From Cyanophora paradoxa (Eukaryota; Glaucocystophyceae; Cyanophorales; Cyanophoraceae): a stretch of DNA of 64,000 nt. Positions 1 through 10,794 of this stretch are shown here, one piece after another. The notes under the pieces are model-generated. The model had not been told where the DNA came from and did no database searches. It worked only from the letters and a program-made list of their open reading frames with translations. Each line of letters opens with the position of its first letter. Position 1 is the first letter of the stretch. Position numbers and translations under genes: made by a program. The stretch is from NCBI GenBank assembly GCA_004431415.1, contig QPMI01000242.1, positions 7,501 to 71,500 on the forward strand, read 5' to 3'.

Positions 1-292
1 TATCCAGGTTCTCAAAGTCCCTACGCCCTGACCTAGCATGTGGGGCCTTCAATACAGATTTGCTCGAGGAGTAGGGGTGGGGCTCGTGAGGGGTGGGTGT
101 GGACCCGGGGGGATGTTGCATCAGGAACAAGTTGATGGAAATGAAAAAGCAAGAGTATACGTATCATTTCGAATCGACGAGCGAGAAATTTACAGAAAAG
201 GGGGAGATATACTGTTCAAATCTAAAAGGGGGAGAAGCCTAAATTCGCGCTGTCGACGGGAATGCAATCAGATCCTGCACAAGCCCCGCGCT

Positions 293-1010
293 CTCGATGC
301 GCTTGAGCGCCCTGCGGGCTGCGAGCGCGCGCCACGGAGGGCATCTGCGGGTGCATATCTCAGAGTCCGTTGCGAGAGCCGCCCGGCCGCGCAGCCAGCT
401 CACCAGGCCCGAAGAGCGAGGCACGCCGGACGACCCCCGAGCTGTCGATCCGCTTGGGCGCCCTGCGGGCTGCGAGCGCGCGCCACGGAGGGCATCTGCG
501 GGTGCATATCTCAGAGTCCGTTGCGAGAGCCGCCCGGCCGCGCAGCCAGCTCACCAGGCCCGAAGAGCGAGGCCCGCCGGACGACCCCCGAGCTGTCGAT
601 CCGCTTGGGCGCCCTGCGGGCTGCGAGCGCGCGCCACGGAGGGCATCTGCGGGTGCATATCTCAGAGTCCGTTGCGAGAGCCGGCCGGCCGCGCAGCCAG
701 CTCACCAGGCCCGAAGAGCGAGGCCCGCCAGACGACCCCCGAGCTGTCGATCCGCTTGGGCGCCCTGCGGGCTGCGAGCGCGCGCCACGGAGGGCATCTG
801 CGGGTGCACATCTCAGAGACCGTTGCGAGAGCCGCCCGGCCGCGCAGCCAGCTCACCAGGCCCGAAGAGCGAGGCCCGCCGGACGACCCCCGAGCTGTCG
901 ATCCGCTTGGGCGCCCTGCGGGCTGCGAGTGCGCGCTACGGAGGGCATCTGCGGGCTGATATCTCAGAGATAATGGTGAGAGCCGCCCGGCCGCGCCGCC
1001 GGCTCACCTG
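293..1010. repeat. 151-bp tandem satellite
   Basis: About 4.5 copies of a 151-bp unit. The same anchor (gctgtcgatccgcttgg) recurs at about 441, 592, 743 and 894, exactly 151 bp apart, with few substitutions; the first and last copies are more degraded. Because 151 is not a multiple of three, the long ORFs running through it on both strands cycle frame and are taken as products of GC-rich repetition, not genes. Confidence 0.93.
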
Positions 1011-3050
1011 GTCATGGCCCAAAGAGCGAGGCCCGTCGGATGAGCCCCGTCCCAGGCGACCTAGTCGAGAGTCTCCAGGCAGGGCTCGCAGTACTTCTGG
1101 TTGAGAGTAGAACAGGAGCCGGTCGGATTCACGCGAAGCGAGTGCAATGCCTCGAATCCGGAGTCTGTACATGTGCGAAGGAACCCGTGAGACTTCAAGT
1201 GAACCTGCTGGGCGGGGCGAGCGCACCATGCACGATGTGAAGAAGACAGTCTTCAAGTGAGCACTTGCCGTCCAAAGGAATCGATAGGCTGACGATAGCG
1301 CCATGGCCAGTTCACCTGAATCGGAACGTCCCACCGTGGCGCTGCAGCCAGCGCGGTCAGGGCGGCCAGCGCAGAGCGTTCCAAGCAATAGCGTACATCC
1401 GCTTCGGCTTTAAGGAGCTGATCGTCTATCCAAGCCGGCCAGCGAGCCGGAGGCGCGCGATGGGAGTGTTCACGATCTGCGCGGTCGAACGGCAGCGGAG
1501 CGGGAGGGACGAGCGTCGAAACATCGATGCAGCGCGCCGCGGTGCGCGCGGGTGCGATGTCAGCCGCGGGCACAGAGCTCGACGAATTCACCTGAAGGCG
1601 CTCTCTCCACCGGCGCCCGGCCCCGAAAGGCGAGGGGACTTCCGAAGGATGCCTCTGCTGTGCGGCGGCTGTGTCTGCTGTGCACTGCAGCTGCGGGAGG
1701 CGCTTTACGAGTTTTGCGGGCTTCTGGTACGTATACCCCCGGCGGGTTTTCGGCCTTGGGGAAAGGAGAGGCCCTTAGGTCTGTGCCTATCTTGTCCCGA
1801 ACTTCAAATTGATTTTATAGACAAAATTTTTAGACCTAGGTACCCATTTTCGACCCTAGGGAGCACGATGGCGGCGCTACTTTTCAAATGTGACACCTCT
1901 AACAAGCACTAACAGCACGTCGAGAAGCGTCGAAAAGCATTTTCCCGGAAAAAAACTGAAAGCGCAAATCACATTGGTCATCCAAGTCGAAATTTGAATA
2001 TTATTAATTTCAAGAGACCGCACCCCATTCGCTAGGAAATAGCTTCCAAATTAACGGAGCGCCACGTTGCCGGCCAGCAAATTTGTATGAGACAGGGTCG
2101 TAGTGTGCCACAATGTGGGATTTAAAAGTATTTGATGCGTTGATTGAAAGATAATTAAAATAACCAATTTAGACAGAGCCTTATTACTGTGAATTACATT
2201 CAAATGATTCATAGCTTATTATTAACCACCTCCAAAAAGCGCCTTAAGTCGTTTTCATTCAGCTGAAACGACCAATTGCAATGGGCCCCTCGGGGCCTGT
2301 GCTCGGTACAACTGCGGCCGATTGGACCCCGCATCGATATCTGTACCCTTGCGCATGCAGCACAATTCTGTACCCTCTCACTTGAGTGTGTACCCTTGCC
2401 GAGTGGACCCCCCTGTTTCTCCTCCCCCCTCCCCCGGCCCGTAACCGCGCGCGGTTGCGGGCCCCCGTTTAAAAACAAAGAGCTGCCACCCTCACGCCTT
2501 GAAGCCCCAAGACCCAAGGCCACTCCTGCTCCGCAGGGACTCGCTTGTTTTGGATCCGCGGTTCGAACGCGGCCCGAATTCGAAAGCCAGCGAGAGTTAA
2601 GGCCTCGCGCGCGGTCGGGAGTTGAAAAACGCATGCGCGAGCATTTTCGGGTGCCCTTCGGCGCGCTCCGGCGACATGCATGGACTTGCATATGCACGAT
2701 GTATGTCCCCGTTCTCGGCAGCCGGGCAAGCTACGGGCTCGCCGCTAGCTCGAGCGCGTAGAGAAGGCCGCTCCCGGGTGTCTCCAACTCGTTCCGGCGG
2801 GCAATCCCGGTCGTGGCCTCAGGGAAACGGATTTGACGAGGCGGCATATGAAGGGGTATATACAAATTGAGCCGTTGGCGAATATTTCAGGACTAGTAAG
2901 GTAATCTAGACATCACAGGCGCAGCAGAGGGAGGCTAGAGAGGGTCACTTCATATCTCACAAAGAGCCCGAGAAGCACGGATCTTAGTCGACGTCGAAGC
3001 CGGCCGGCCGCATGACCTTGCAATTGAGCTCTAGATCTAGCGCTACTAGG
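1011..3050. other. Region without a recognisable gene
   Basis: Overlapping Arg/Pro/Ala-rich ORFs on both strands (for example 1265-1912 + and 2209-2697 -) show no family resemblance or consistent splice structure. An AT-rich stretch lies at about 1920-2220. I see no gene that can be supported. Confidence 0.5.
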
Positions 3051-3057
3051 CTAGCAC

Positions 3058-3173
3058 CAGCTTGAGCTTGAGCTTGAGCTTGAGCTTGAGCTTGAGCTTG
3101 AGCTTGAGCTTGAGCTCCAGCTTGAGCTTGAGCTCCAGCTTGAGCTCCAGCTTGAGCTTGAGCCTGAGGTCGG
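3058..3173. repeat. AGCTTG hexanucleotide microsatellite
   Basis: Near-perfect array of a 6-bp unit (agcttg), interrupted by a few agctcc variants. Either strand gives low-complexity dipeptide ORFs (Ser-Leu, Gln-Ala, Lys-Leu), which I do not treat as genes. It lies just beyond the 3' side of the capsid-like ORF. Confidence 0.93.
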
Positions 3174-3409
3174 GTGTGAGCTTGTTTCTTCTGAAGTCCG
3201 GTATCACAAAAGCGAGCGAGCGAAAGCGTTCGACCAAGCGCGTCACAGCAGTGCGCTACAACAGCCAGGCAGTGCGGGCGATAAGCGTGATCCCTGAGTT
3301 GCTGCAGTGCCGTGCACGTGCAGTGTTCGCAGTCGCGGGATGGATTACGAAATGCCAAATGATGCGATCGACTGCTCATATTACTTCCGTGGCAACTGAG
3401 AGAGAGAGA

Positions 3410-3715
3410 GAGAGCAAGTAAAAGACACGCCCACGCCAGCAAGACTGGGTATGACAGAACCGCAGAGGCCCCTAAAGGAGCTTGCAAGGCTCCGTCAGGG
3501 ACCCACTAGCGTGGGTAGTGATGAGAGATGCTCTCGAGAACCTGCAAAAGACAAGCTGCACAAAGTCCCTACCCGGGCCGTAGGGACCCCATGCAAAGAA
3601 AAAGCCCTAACTTCCTGAACTGACCTGCTCCCTAACAGGCCAGACAGGGTGTTAGGGAAGACGGGAGAGAGGGAAACCAAAGATGATCATTCAAGATTAG
3701 AAGTACAGAAGAAAA
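3410..3715 (-). other. Structured 3' flank of the capsid-like ORF
   Basis: Read on the minus strand, the 300 bases after the ORF stop contain several short inverted repeats. Examples are a stem around the repeated block agtccctac/gtaggga (about 3569-3590) and one around ctccctaaca/tgttaggga (about 3630-3660). No further ORF is evident. A structured non-coding tail suits a viral RNA 3' UTR, but this was judged by eye only. Confidence 0.35.
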
Positions 3716-5440
3716 TTACACAATGGTGTCGTTAGAACCAGAAGGAGTAGAGGGATCAGAGGGGCGAGAACGCTTAGCACTAGGGCTACGGCCAGTGCCA
3801 TCGAGATGCTGACCTTCCTCAAATGAATCAGAAAACGATTTCTCAAGGGCCAGCTGCTTGCGAGCCTCATCATAAAAAGCATCGAGTCGGGGGCGCACAG
3901 AGGCAGGCAAAAAGTAAAACATGGGATCCTGATGGAAGTGGTACAAGAAGGTGTGCTCATCAACATCAAGAATACTGTAATTTTTGTCAGGCTCCTGGCA
4001 AGGGATCTGGTAGCAAGGAGAGGTGGAGGCAAAAGAGTAAGAAGAAGGATCGAGAGCCTTGCCATTGTGAGCAAGAGAGGAATAATACTCAAGAGAAGAG
4101 TACTCAGGAAGAAGAGTCTGCACATAAAATTTGTGAATGTAGTTATCCGAGCCAAGAATCATGAGGGAACGCATGGCGAGGGGCCGAGCGGGCCGAGGCT
4201 TGATGAAACTAGTACGACGCTCGAGGCTCTGGAAGAGCATAGAAGCCAAGGGCACTTTCAAAATGAGACTAAGATGAGCACGATCGGTATGAGCAGCAGG
4301 GAAATCACCAAGCTCAGGGCGACAAAGAAGATCATAGCGGGAGCTAGAGCCAGTGAAAGTGGTCTTAGCGACCATATCAAGTACAGGCTGAGTAAAGGCA
4401 GCTGCCAGAAAAACTGGAGAAGGAATGGACTTATCCAAGCCAGCGAGTTTGAAGGGATTGAAGGGGATGGTGTTCTCAGAATTCAGCTCTACACGCTCAA
4501 CAGGAAGCGAAGACATAAAGACACAATCTGGCTTGGAAAGGTTAAGTGCCATCGTTCTGAGTTCAGCCAGGAAGGCTTGGGCGCCAAGGCGAATGAGGAA
4601 GCGGGGTGGCTTAGCACCAGAGGGGCCAGCACCATTGGAGGACTCAGGGGCAGTACGGAGAACAGATTGATAATAAGAAAGCTCGATCGGGAAAAATTGG
4701 TCTACCACATCAGAGACACCAACAGTCTTAAGGCCATAAAAGACATCATATGCTTGAAGGAAATGGGGCTTGGTCTGCAAAGGAGTGAGGGTCGAAAGCA
4801 TGGTACGAGCTGGGTGAGAAATTGGAGTACAGTTGAAAATCGAAGACAAGGTACGATGATGAGCTAAATAGGCGCCAAAGCCACCAACAACTGAGCGATA
4901 GTAAAACTGATAAGTGAAAGCATTGAAGGTAGCACCACTATAGGAATCCTGAGAAGTGGACTGCTTAACAAAGCCGTGCTTCGCGGAGGAGGACCATGGG
5001 TGCTGAGAGAACATGGAATTGATGGGAGCAAGGCGGTTCTGGAAGGCCGAGAGGCGGACAGATTCAGGGAGGTCACGGCCAAAGTCTGCAGGTTCATTCA
5101 CGATGACACCTTCCTGGATACAGAAGCGCATGGCGACGGAGACATCATCGAAGGGCTTGCAAGAGCGAAGCGCATCGGCAAGGACAGTCTGAACATGCAT
5201 GTACTTGGGCAGGCCGCCAATCTTGCGGGTGACGGGCCGCGTCATGAACGCGGCAAACTCGCGGACGCGAGGAAGGTGGTGGTAGTCAGGGACGCGGGAA
5301 TTGCCCGAAAGCGATGGTGACTGAGCGTCAACAGCGAAGAAGTCGGCAACCTCCACAGAACCCTCAAGTGCACGGGGAGCCGGCGGCGGTCCCTGCTGCT
5401 GGCGGCGCTGCCCCGGAGCACGGGGCGGATTGGCGGACAT
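3716..5440 (-). CDS. Capsid- or Gag-like protein, possible endogenous viral element
   Basis: An uninterrupted ORF of 574 codons from the ATG at 5440 (an in-frame ATG at 5641 would add 67 residues). It has no visible intron, unlike its neighbours. The N-terminus is Pro/Gln/Arg-rich and disordered (first 30 residues), the middle is rich in Phe/Tyr/Leu as in a globular shell protein, and the tail is Ser/Pro-rich with a short basic stretch (KRSRP). No zinc knuckle, protease, polymerase or transmembrane segment is visible. Length, composition, a roughly 2-kb intron-free unit and a structured 3' flank resemble coat-protein segments of partitivirus-like double-stranded RNA viruses, but a retroelement Gag or an intronless host gene is also possible. 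No partner polymerase is in the window. The family assignment is inference. Confidence 0.5.
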   Translation of the reverse strand: MSANPPRAPGQRRQQQGPPPAPRALEGSVEVADFFAVDAQSPSLSGNSRVPDYHHLPRVREFAAFMTRPVTRKIGGLPKYMHVQTVLADALRSCKPFDDVSVAMRFCIQEGVIVNEPADFGRDLPESVRLSAFQNRLAPINSMFSQHPWSSSAKHGFVKQSTSQDSYSGATFNAFTYQFYYRSVVGGFGAYLAHHRTLSSIFNCTPISHPARTMLSTLTPLQTKPHFLQAYDVFYGLKTVGVSDVVDQFFPIELSYYQSVLRTAPESSNGAGPSGAKPPRFLIRLGAQAFLAELRTMALNLSKPDCVFMSSLPVERVELNSENTIPFNPFKLAGLDKSIPSPVFLAAAFTQPVLDMVAKTTFTGSSSRYDLLCRPELGDFPAAHTDRAHLSLILKVPLASMLFQSLERRTSFIKPRPARPLAMRSLMILGSDNYIHKFYVQTLLPEYSSLEYYSSLAHNGKALDPSSYSFASTSPCYQIPCQEPDKNYSILDVDEHTFLYHFHQDPMFYFLPASVRPRLDAFYDEARKQLALEKSFSDSFEEGQHLDGTGRSPSAKRSRPSDPSTPSGSNDTIV

Positions 5441-5960
5441 TCTAAAAGCTGCGTACAGTGGAGCAAAGGTCAGGATTGTCCGAGATGGAAAGATTTGAAC
5501 GTTGGCTGGGCGAGCCACAAATCGGCGTCTAAGCGCGCAGCTGGCGGCCAGGATCTGCGTAAAGAGCGCACCCGTGCACACGGGGCGAGAGGTATGTGGG
5601 CCAGAGGCCAGAAATGGGGCCGATGGCCAACGGGGGGGCAACTGTCGCTATGGGCAGGTGCTTGCCACTGTTGATGTTTGCTTGATATTCTTGGTTGATG
5701 TTCACGCTACTTACCTCGTCAGCGCTGCTGGTATCGCCACGATGACGAATTTGGACGGATTCGAGATTGCTGGAGGTGGACGCGGGATGGTTAGTGTAGG
5801 TTCGAAGATAGGTGCTGGTACAGGCACCTCTTGCACGCGAGGGGGAGGTCGATCCCATCTTCAGACGAGGAGACAGACTTACCGGATCCGGCAAAAATGG
5901 TAATGTGTCTTAATTCCTGCAACTTGTCCTCTATTGACTAACTTTGGCTCTGGCTTTCTC

Positions 5961-6690
5961 TTTAAAATAAAAGCAGCAGGCTGCTCGACCGGAAGAATTG
6001 CAGAATGATGAAGCGGCAAAACAAGACACCGAGGCAGCCAACACATGTGCTGACTCTCAGGTGAGGTTCATGTCATGTGTAATTGAATTTTCGCCTGATA
6101 TTTCAGAAGCAAGATGATCAAGTGCAGAAGTCTGCTGGACTTACTCCTCCAAGAAAAGAAGAAGATGCAGAGGTGTGACTTGCTCTTACGCACCAAGCAT
6201 GCTCTGGCTTTCTCTCTCAAATAAACGCAGCTGGCTGCTCGACCGCCAGAATTGCAGAATAATGAAGTGGCAAAACAAGACACCAAGGCAGCCAATGCAT
6301 GTGCTGACTCTCAGGTGAGGTTCATGTCATGTATAATTGAATTTTCGCCTTATATTACAGTAGCAAGATAATCAAGTGCAGAAGTCTGCTGGACTTCCTC
6401 CTCCAAGAAAAGAAGAAGATGCAGAGGTGTGACTTGCTCTTACGCACCAAGCATGCTCTGGCTTTCTCTCTCAAATAAACGCAGCAGGCTGCTCGACCGC
6501 CAGAATTGCAGAATAATGAAGTGGCAAAACAAGACACCGAGGCAGCCAATGCATGTGCTGACTCTCAGGTGAGGTTCATGTCATGTGTAATTGAATTTTC
6601 GCCTGATATTATAATAGCAAGATGATCAAGTGCAGAAGTCTGCTGGACTTCCTCCTCCAAGAAAAGAAGAAGATGCAGAGGGTGTGCAAC
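5961..6690 (+). repeat. Tandem exon-pair duplication, 254-bp unit
   Basis: Three tandem copies of a unit holding two phase-0 exons (28 and 21 codons) and their introns. The intron donor gtgaggttcatgtcatgt recurs at 6061, 6315 and 6569, exactly 254 bp apart. In the third copy the second donor (gag|gtgtga) has become gagggtgtg, so this exon reads on into the linker before the kinase domain. Confidence 0.9.
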
Positions 6691-8548
6691 CAAGCAGCTT
6701 AACTCCGCTGGATCGTGTGCTTGGTCTTGTCGCAAACAGGTACCCAACTTAAAGCTTTTGTTCTCTAGCCTGGCAGTCTGAGTCTCATTTGGGTAAATTC
6801 CAAGGCTCTTGCCATCTCCACCGCCAGGAACCCCTTCGTCTCGAGCACCTCGTCCACTTGTGTTTCGGCTCCAGGCCAAAAATGATGGGCAAGCAAATGA
6901 TGGCGCACTTGACGATGGAGAGAAATCTATCAAGGAGCAATCAGCATGCAAATCGTGTTTTGGACTGGAAGAAGTGGATAAAAGACTTAGCTTGAAACTG
7001 GAACACGGCAAAAGGAAAATCTTGGGGAAGGGGTCTTCTGGTGTTGTGTACTCTGGCATTTATTATCCGTAAGATTTTGAAGATTCTCCCTTGCTTTTGT
7101 GCACTCACAGTAACTCGCAATGACCAGGAATTTGCTGAGCAAGGGTGAGGGTGAAGGACAAGAGGTTGCTGTCAAGGAAATATCCATTACTAAGCAAGAT
7201 CTTTTGGAACTCGAACAGGAGATTGAAAAGATTCGCAAAGAAGTAGATCTCCTTGTGAAGGTAAGAACATGAATGTGATCTCCTTGTGAAGCGTGAACAG
7301 GGAGAGAGAATGTGAAATGAAATTGCTGGCTCTTCACAATTGATGGCAATGGAAACTGCCTTACCTGTTATATACAGATTGAAGCTCGCTGATTTTGGCT
7401 TTGGAAAGCAGCTGAAAAGTCATGATGAAGACTTTCACACAGTTGCTCCAGGTAAAGAGTTTTAGTCTGGAGCCTGTCGACTCAAGCCTGAAGTTCGAAC
7501 GTGCATTGATTGATATTTTGATCTCAAGCTGTTGGGGCGAACTGCATCTGGCAAGCGCCGGAAGTGTTGGAGAAGCAATGTAACGAGGATATCCGCACTG
7601 ATATGGTAAGATTGGCATGATCTTTTTGCTCTCTCATTAATCTCTTAACAGGCAATTGATATTTGGTCTGCTGGCTGCGTTTTATTTTATATTCTGTCAG
7701 GAGGAAAGCATCCATTCTGCTGTGGCTATTTGAAAACATGGTTGGCAAAGAACCACTGGTTTCGTATTGCTACAAACATTACCGAATTGTCTGTGGATCT
7801 TGGCACACTCCCTGATGTCCAGCTCATTCCCGAGGCCAAACATCTCATAATTGACATGCTAAATCGGGACCCCTCAAAAAGGTTTTTTGTCTTTTTCTTT
7901 GAACTGTTTGGGAGACTGTCCGATGATTGATTTCAAGGCCAATTGCCAAGCAACTGGAACACCACCCTTTGTTTTGGGATAACGCCAAGAAATGCGAATT
8001 TTTATCAAAGATCTCTGATTTGATAAACGAGCAAGACAAAAAAGGCAAAGCATTAAAATTGGATGACGCAGAGCCACAACTTAAAAAGCAACTTCAAAGT
8101 ACGTTTTTTCTCTTGCTCCGAAACCACGAAAAGTTTAGTTCTCATCATGCTGCAGGATGTGTCGAGGACAAGGCTGATGTGGTTCTTCAGAAGTGTGAGA
8201 ACAGTGAATGGGCAAGCGTGTTGGATCCCTTACATGCTACTGCTGTTTTTGTGAAAGGAGATTTCAGGACAAATCTTCAGGTGACTTGAGCTGAAATCAG
8301 TTTTCTTGAGCTTCAATGATATTTGGCTGCAGGGACTTCTTCGTGCTGTAAGGAATACCAAGAACCATGTCTTAGATTGGCCTCAGAGAGTTCGCCAAAA
8401 TGTTGGTAGCACCGACTCCGAAATATTTTTGTATTTTGCAAGCAGATTCCCGGAACTCTTAATGGCCGTTTACAACTCACTCATTCCTTTTCATGACCTA
8501 GCTGAAATTACAGATTATTACTTGTGTATTAATTTGAAACATGATTAA
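5977..8548 (+). CDS. IRE1/RNase L-type pseudokinase with KEN endoribonuclease domain
   Basis: Exons (by eye): 5977-6060, 6110-6172, 6231-6314, 6364-6426, 6485-6568, 6618-6739, 6805-7068, 7128-7260, about 7379-7451, 7529-7605, 7652-7881, 7938-8098, 8156-8280, 8333-8548. The first six encode three copies of a roughly 49-residue hydrophilic module. The kinase part shows a glycine loop (GKGSSGVVYSG), a VAVK lysine, a DFG motif (LADFGFGK), an APE motif (WQAPEVLE) and DIWSAGC. The C-terminus matches the IRE1 KEN domain, with RNase residues in RAVRNTKNH and the stretch YFASRFPELL. IRE1 cuts RNA in the unfolded-protein response; RNase L does so in antiviral defence. About 100 residues including the HRD loop are missing between 7260 and 7379, and exon phases disagree there. 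No luminal or membrane domain is visible. A possible further 5' exon ends at 5899. Confidence 0.8.
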
Positions 8549-8878
8549 TCAGTACTTAAGCTTGTCATGAGTTAGATCCAGGCCCTAACAGCAGCATTAC
8601 CCGTTGAACCCCTAATCGATATCGCAATTAATTAAAGACGTCCGGCCCTCATGCGGCCCTCCCCCCTCACCTCCGGTTCGGAATGCAAGTTTAGGATTCT
8701 AGACTCGAGCACAATTTCATGCCTTCGGGCTTAGCAGCACATTGTCCCACACATCACTTGCTCGATTTGATAGTCTGTGATGTCGCTTTCAGGCGAGCAA
8801 GAATGCGGTCTCGTGTCAAAAGAGCAAGTCGTTGTGATAATCCATGGTAGAAAACGACATACCTGTGTAAGCACGAGT
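8549..8878. other. Convergent intergenic region with a degraded exon copy
   Basis: Lies between the 3' ends of the KEN-nuclease gene and the LRR gene. At 8792-8816 the sequence gcgagcaagaatgcggtctcg nearly repeats 8918-8942, inside the last LRR-gene exon, so a partial duplicate of that exon is present. Nothing else is recognised. Confidence 0.5.
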
Positions 8879-10079
8879 TTACTTGCGTGATTCAGCATCA
8901 AGTGACCTTGCTTTTAAGCGAGCAAGGATGCGGTCTCGAGTGCCGTGAAGCTTCTCGATCTCTGCGGCGAGCTGTGCGACGCTCTCCTCGTGCATTTCCC
9001 CTGGACTGTTAAACGGAATGCCGGAGGACCAGGTTTCCTCTCGTGCATCTTGGAGCGTCTAAACGGATGACTCAAACACAGATGCAAAATGAAAAGCGCA
9101 CTTTCATCATCCTCATGAGCATACATGTCTCCCTCATCTGCCTCATCTTCCTCATCGTCGGACACTTGCTGTAGATCCTCATCGTCAGTGAGCTCAGCCA
9201 TGTCGCAAAGCCCAGGGAATTCCTGAACACATAATCACCAGTCAGCAGGAGACTGGACATGCTTTAAGTGCATCGAACCTGTATGGCAGCCATCCTTTCG
9301 GAACGATAGATCCTCACTTCATCGAGCGCTTGAAGATGGGGCAGGCTGGCAGCCAGTCGAGGCCTGTAATCAATGTCCAGGGTGCAGGGGTTGTCGTGCA
9401 GGAGCAGGAAGCGCAGGCTGCGTGGTAATTCGTCTGCATTTGTGATTTCAATATAAGATCTAGCGATAGGCGTTTGCTTTTCGCACCCGTCTTCACATAT
9501 TTGATGTCATTGTTGGAGAGATCCACTGAGCGATCGCTGGTGAGGCGAGTTTCTCATGGATGACGAAGAGCGGGAGGCACGCACAGAACTCCAGGTTCTT
9601 CAGGATCCGGAGCCCTGACAACTCTTGTATCCGGTTGTGGCTCAGCGCGAGGAAGCGCAGGTTGGGGTGAAACTCCATGTTCTCGATGCGAGAGATCCGA
9701 TTCTGGCGGCCCTTGTTCAGCGATGCGCAAGCGTGCATCCAGGTATGCGTACGTGTTGGAGGTAGATGTTGGTGACCTGCGTCAGCGCCTCCAGGTTCTC
9801 GATGCCAACGATGCTCTCCCGGTCCAAGCGGATGTGCGTGACCTTCAAGAGCGCGGCAGCCAGGTCGTCCGCGGAACGAGACCGCGCGACCTCCTCGGCG
9901 CTCAGGCATCTCCGAATGAGCATCTTCATGTCGACCCTCGCATCGGGCGCCTTGGCGGCTTCGGGCTCGGCCACGGCTTCCGGCGCGTCCAGGGCGCCTT
10001 CAGCCTCCGGATCCGCATCTTCAGCGGCCGCTCTTGCCTTCGATTTAGCCTTACCCTTTCCTTTCGCCTTCACGGGCAT
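8879..10079 (-). CDS. Leucine-rich-repeat protein (LRRC46-like)
   Basis: Six exons: 10079-9753, 9702-9585, 9525-9487, 9433-9279, 9222-9101, 9058-8879, with introns of 42-59 bp. The start is the ATG at 10079 (MPVKAKGKGKAKSK), a basic Lys/Ala leader followed by an acidic Ala-rich stretch. Splicing restores successive LRRs: YLQHNRISRIENM, FLALSHNRIQELSGL and FLDLSNNDIKYVK. They are followed by a cap with DNPCTLDIDYRPRLAASLP and LQALDEVRIYRSERM, typical of SDS22/LRRC-type proteins that scaffold ciliary or phosphatase complexes. The tail has an acidic Asp/Glu run and a final helix (EIEKLHGTRDRILARLKAR). The layout resembles LRRC46-like ciliary proteins, but the exact orthologue is uncertain. Confidence 0.82.
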
Positions 10080-10534
10080 CTGCGGCGGCCGTCTGCGCTC
10101 ACTGCTCGCCGATTCCCAGCGATCGACTGTGCTGCAAGCGATCGAGTACGCCGCGGTCGGTAATTGCGAGAGCTGCACTGCGGCAGCCGCACTTCGTCGA
10201 GTCAAGAACTTCGGACCGGCCTGATCGATATCAAGTGCAAGCTTAAGGCGGCTTTGGGCAGATCAAATTTCCGCTTCTATCCCCCCTGCTTGCAAAATTG
10301 CGGCAACGGCCAGCTTGCTGCCAGGCTGGTGGGCTGGGCCCGCGGCTGCGGCGGCCGCAGCTGCAGTGTACATTCCCACATTTGTAGCCCGGACCTGCGT
10401 TTTTAAGTACGTGTCCAAATGCTTGAACTTCGATTCAGTACTAGTGCACTCTCGAGCTCTAGATCTGCAATTGTGAATGCCGCTCTGAAGTTCTTCAGCA
10501 TGCCCAGTCGGGCTCGACCTTTCCTCATGGCCCC
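10080..10534. other. 5' flank of the LRR gene with a dispersed-repeat end
   Basis: Holds the presumed promoter of the LRR gene. At 10328-10420 (minus orientation) lies a fragment of the dispersed repeat whose terminal motif reads gcatttggacacgtact. No gene is seen. Confidence 0.6.
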
Positions 10535-10794
10535 TCAAGGGCGCCTTGAAAAAGGTGAACTGTGCGGCTATGAGCCGCTCTCTTGCTCCTTAAAGGTACC
10601 GCAGTTCTCACAGAAGATATCGGAGTTCTACACAGAAGGTAACGCATTTCTCACAAGCATTGCGTGTAGTTCTTATTATGCGCAGTTCGCGGGGCTCAAG
10701 CCCCTTCACGATGGCGTCGAACGATGAGATTCTAGTTTTGTTGGGTTCGCGCAGCCCTGTTCGCTTGTCCCAGTGTTGTTCGCTGCGCTCACCA

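Noticed and set aside
38-1104. Long overlapping ORFs through the 151-bp satellite
   Set aside because: The unit length is not a multiple of three, ORFs exist on both strands and frames, and they repeat the same Arg/Ala-rich peptides in rotating frames.
3046-3487. Gln-Ala or Ser-Leu repeat proteins
   Set aside because: Direct translation of the agcttg microsatellite on either strand.
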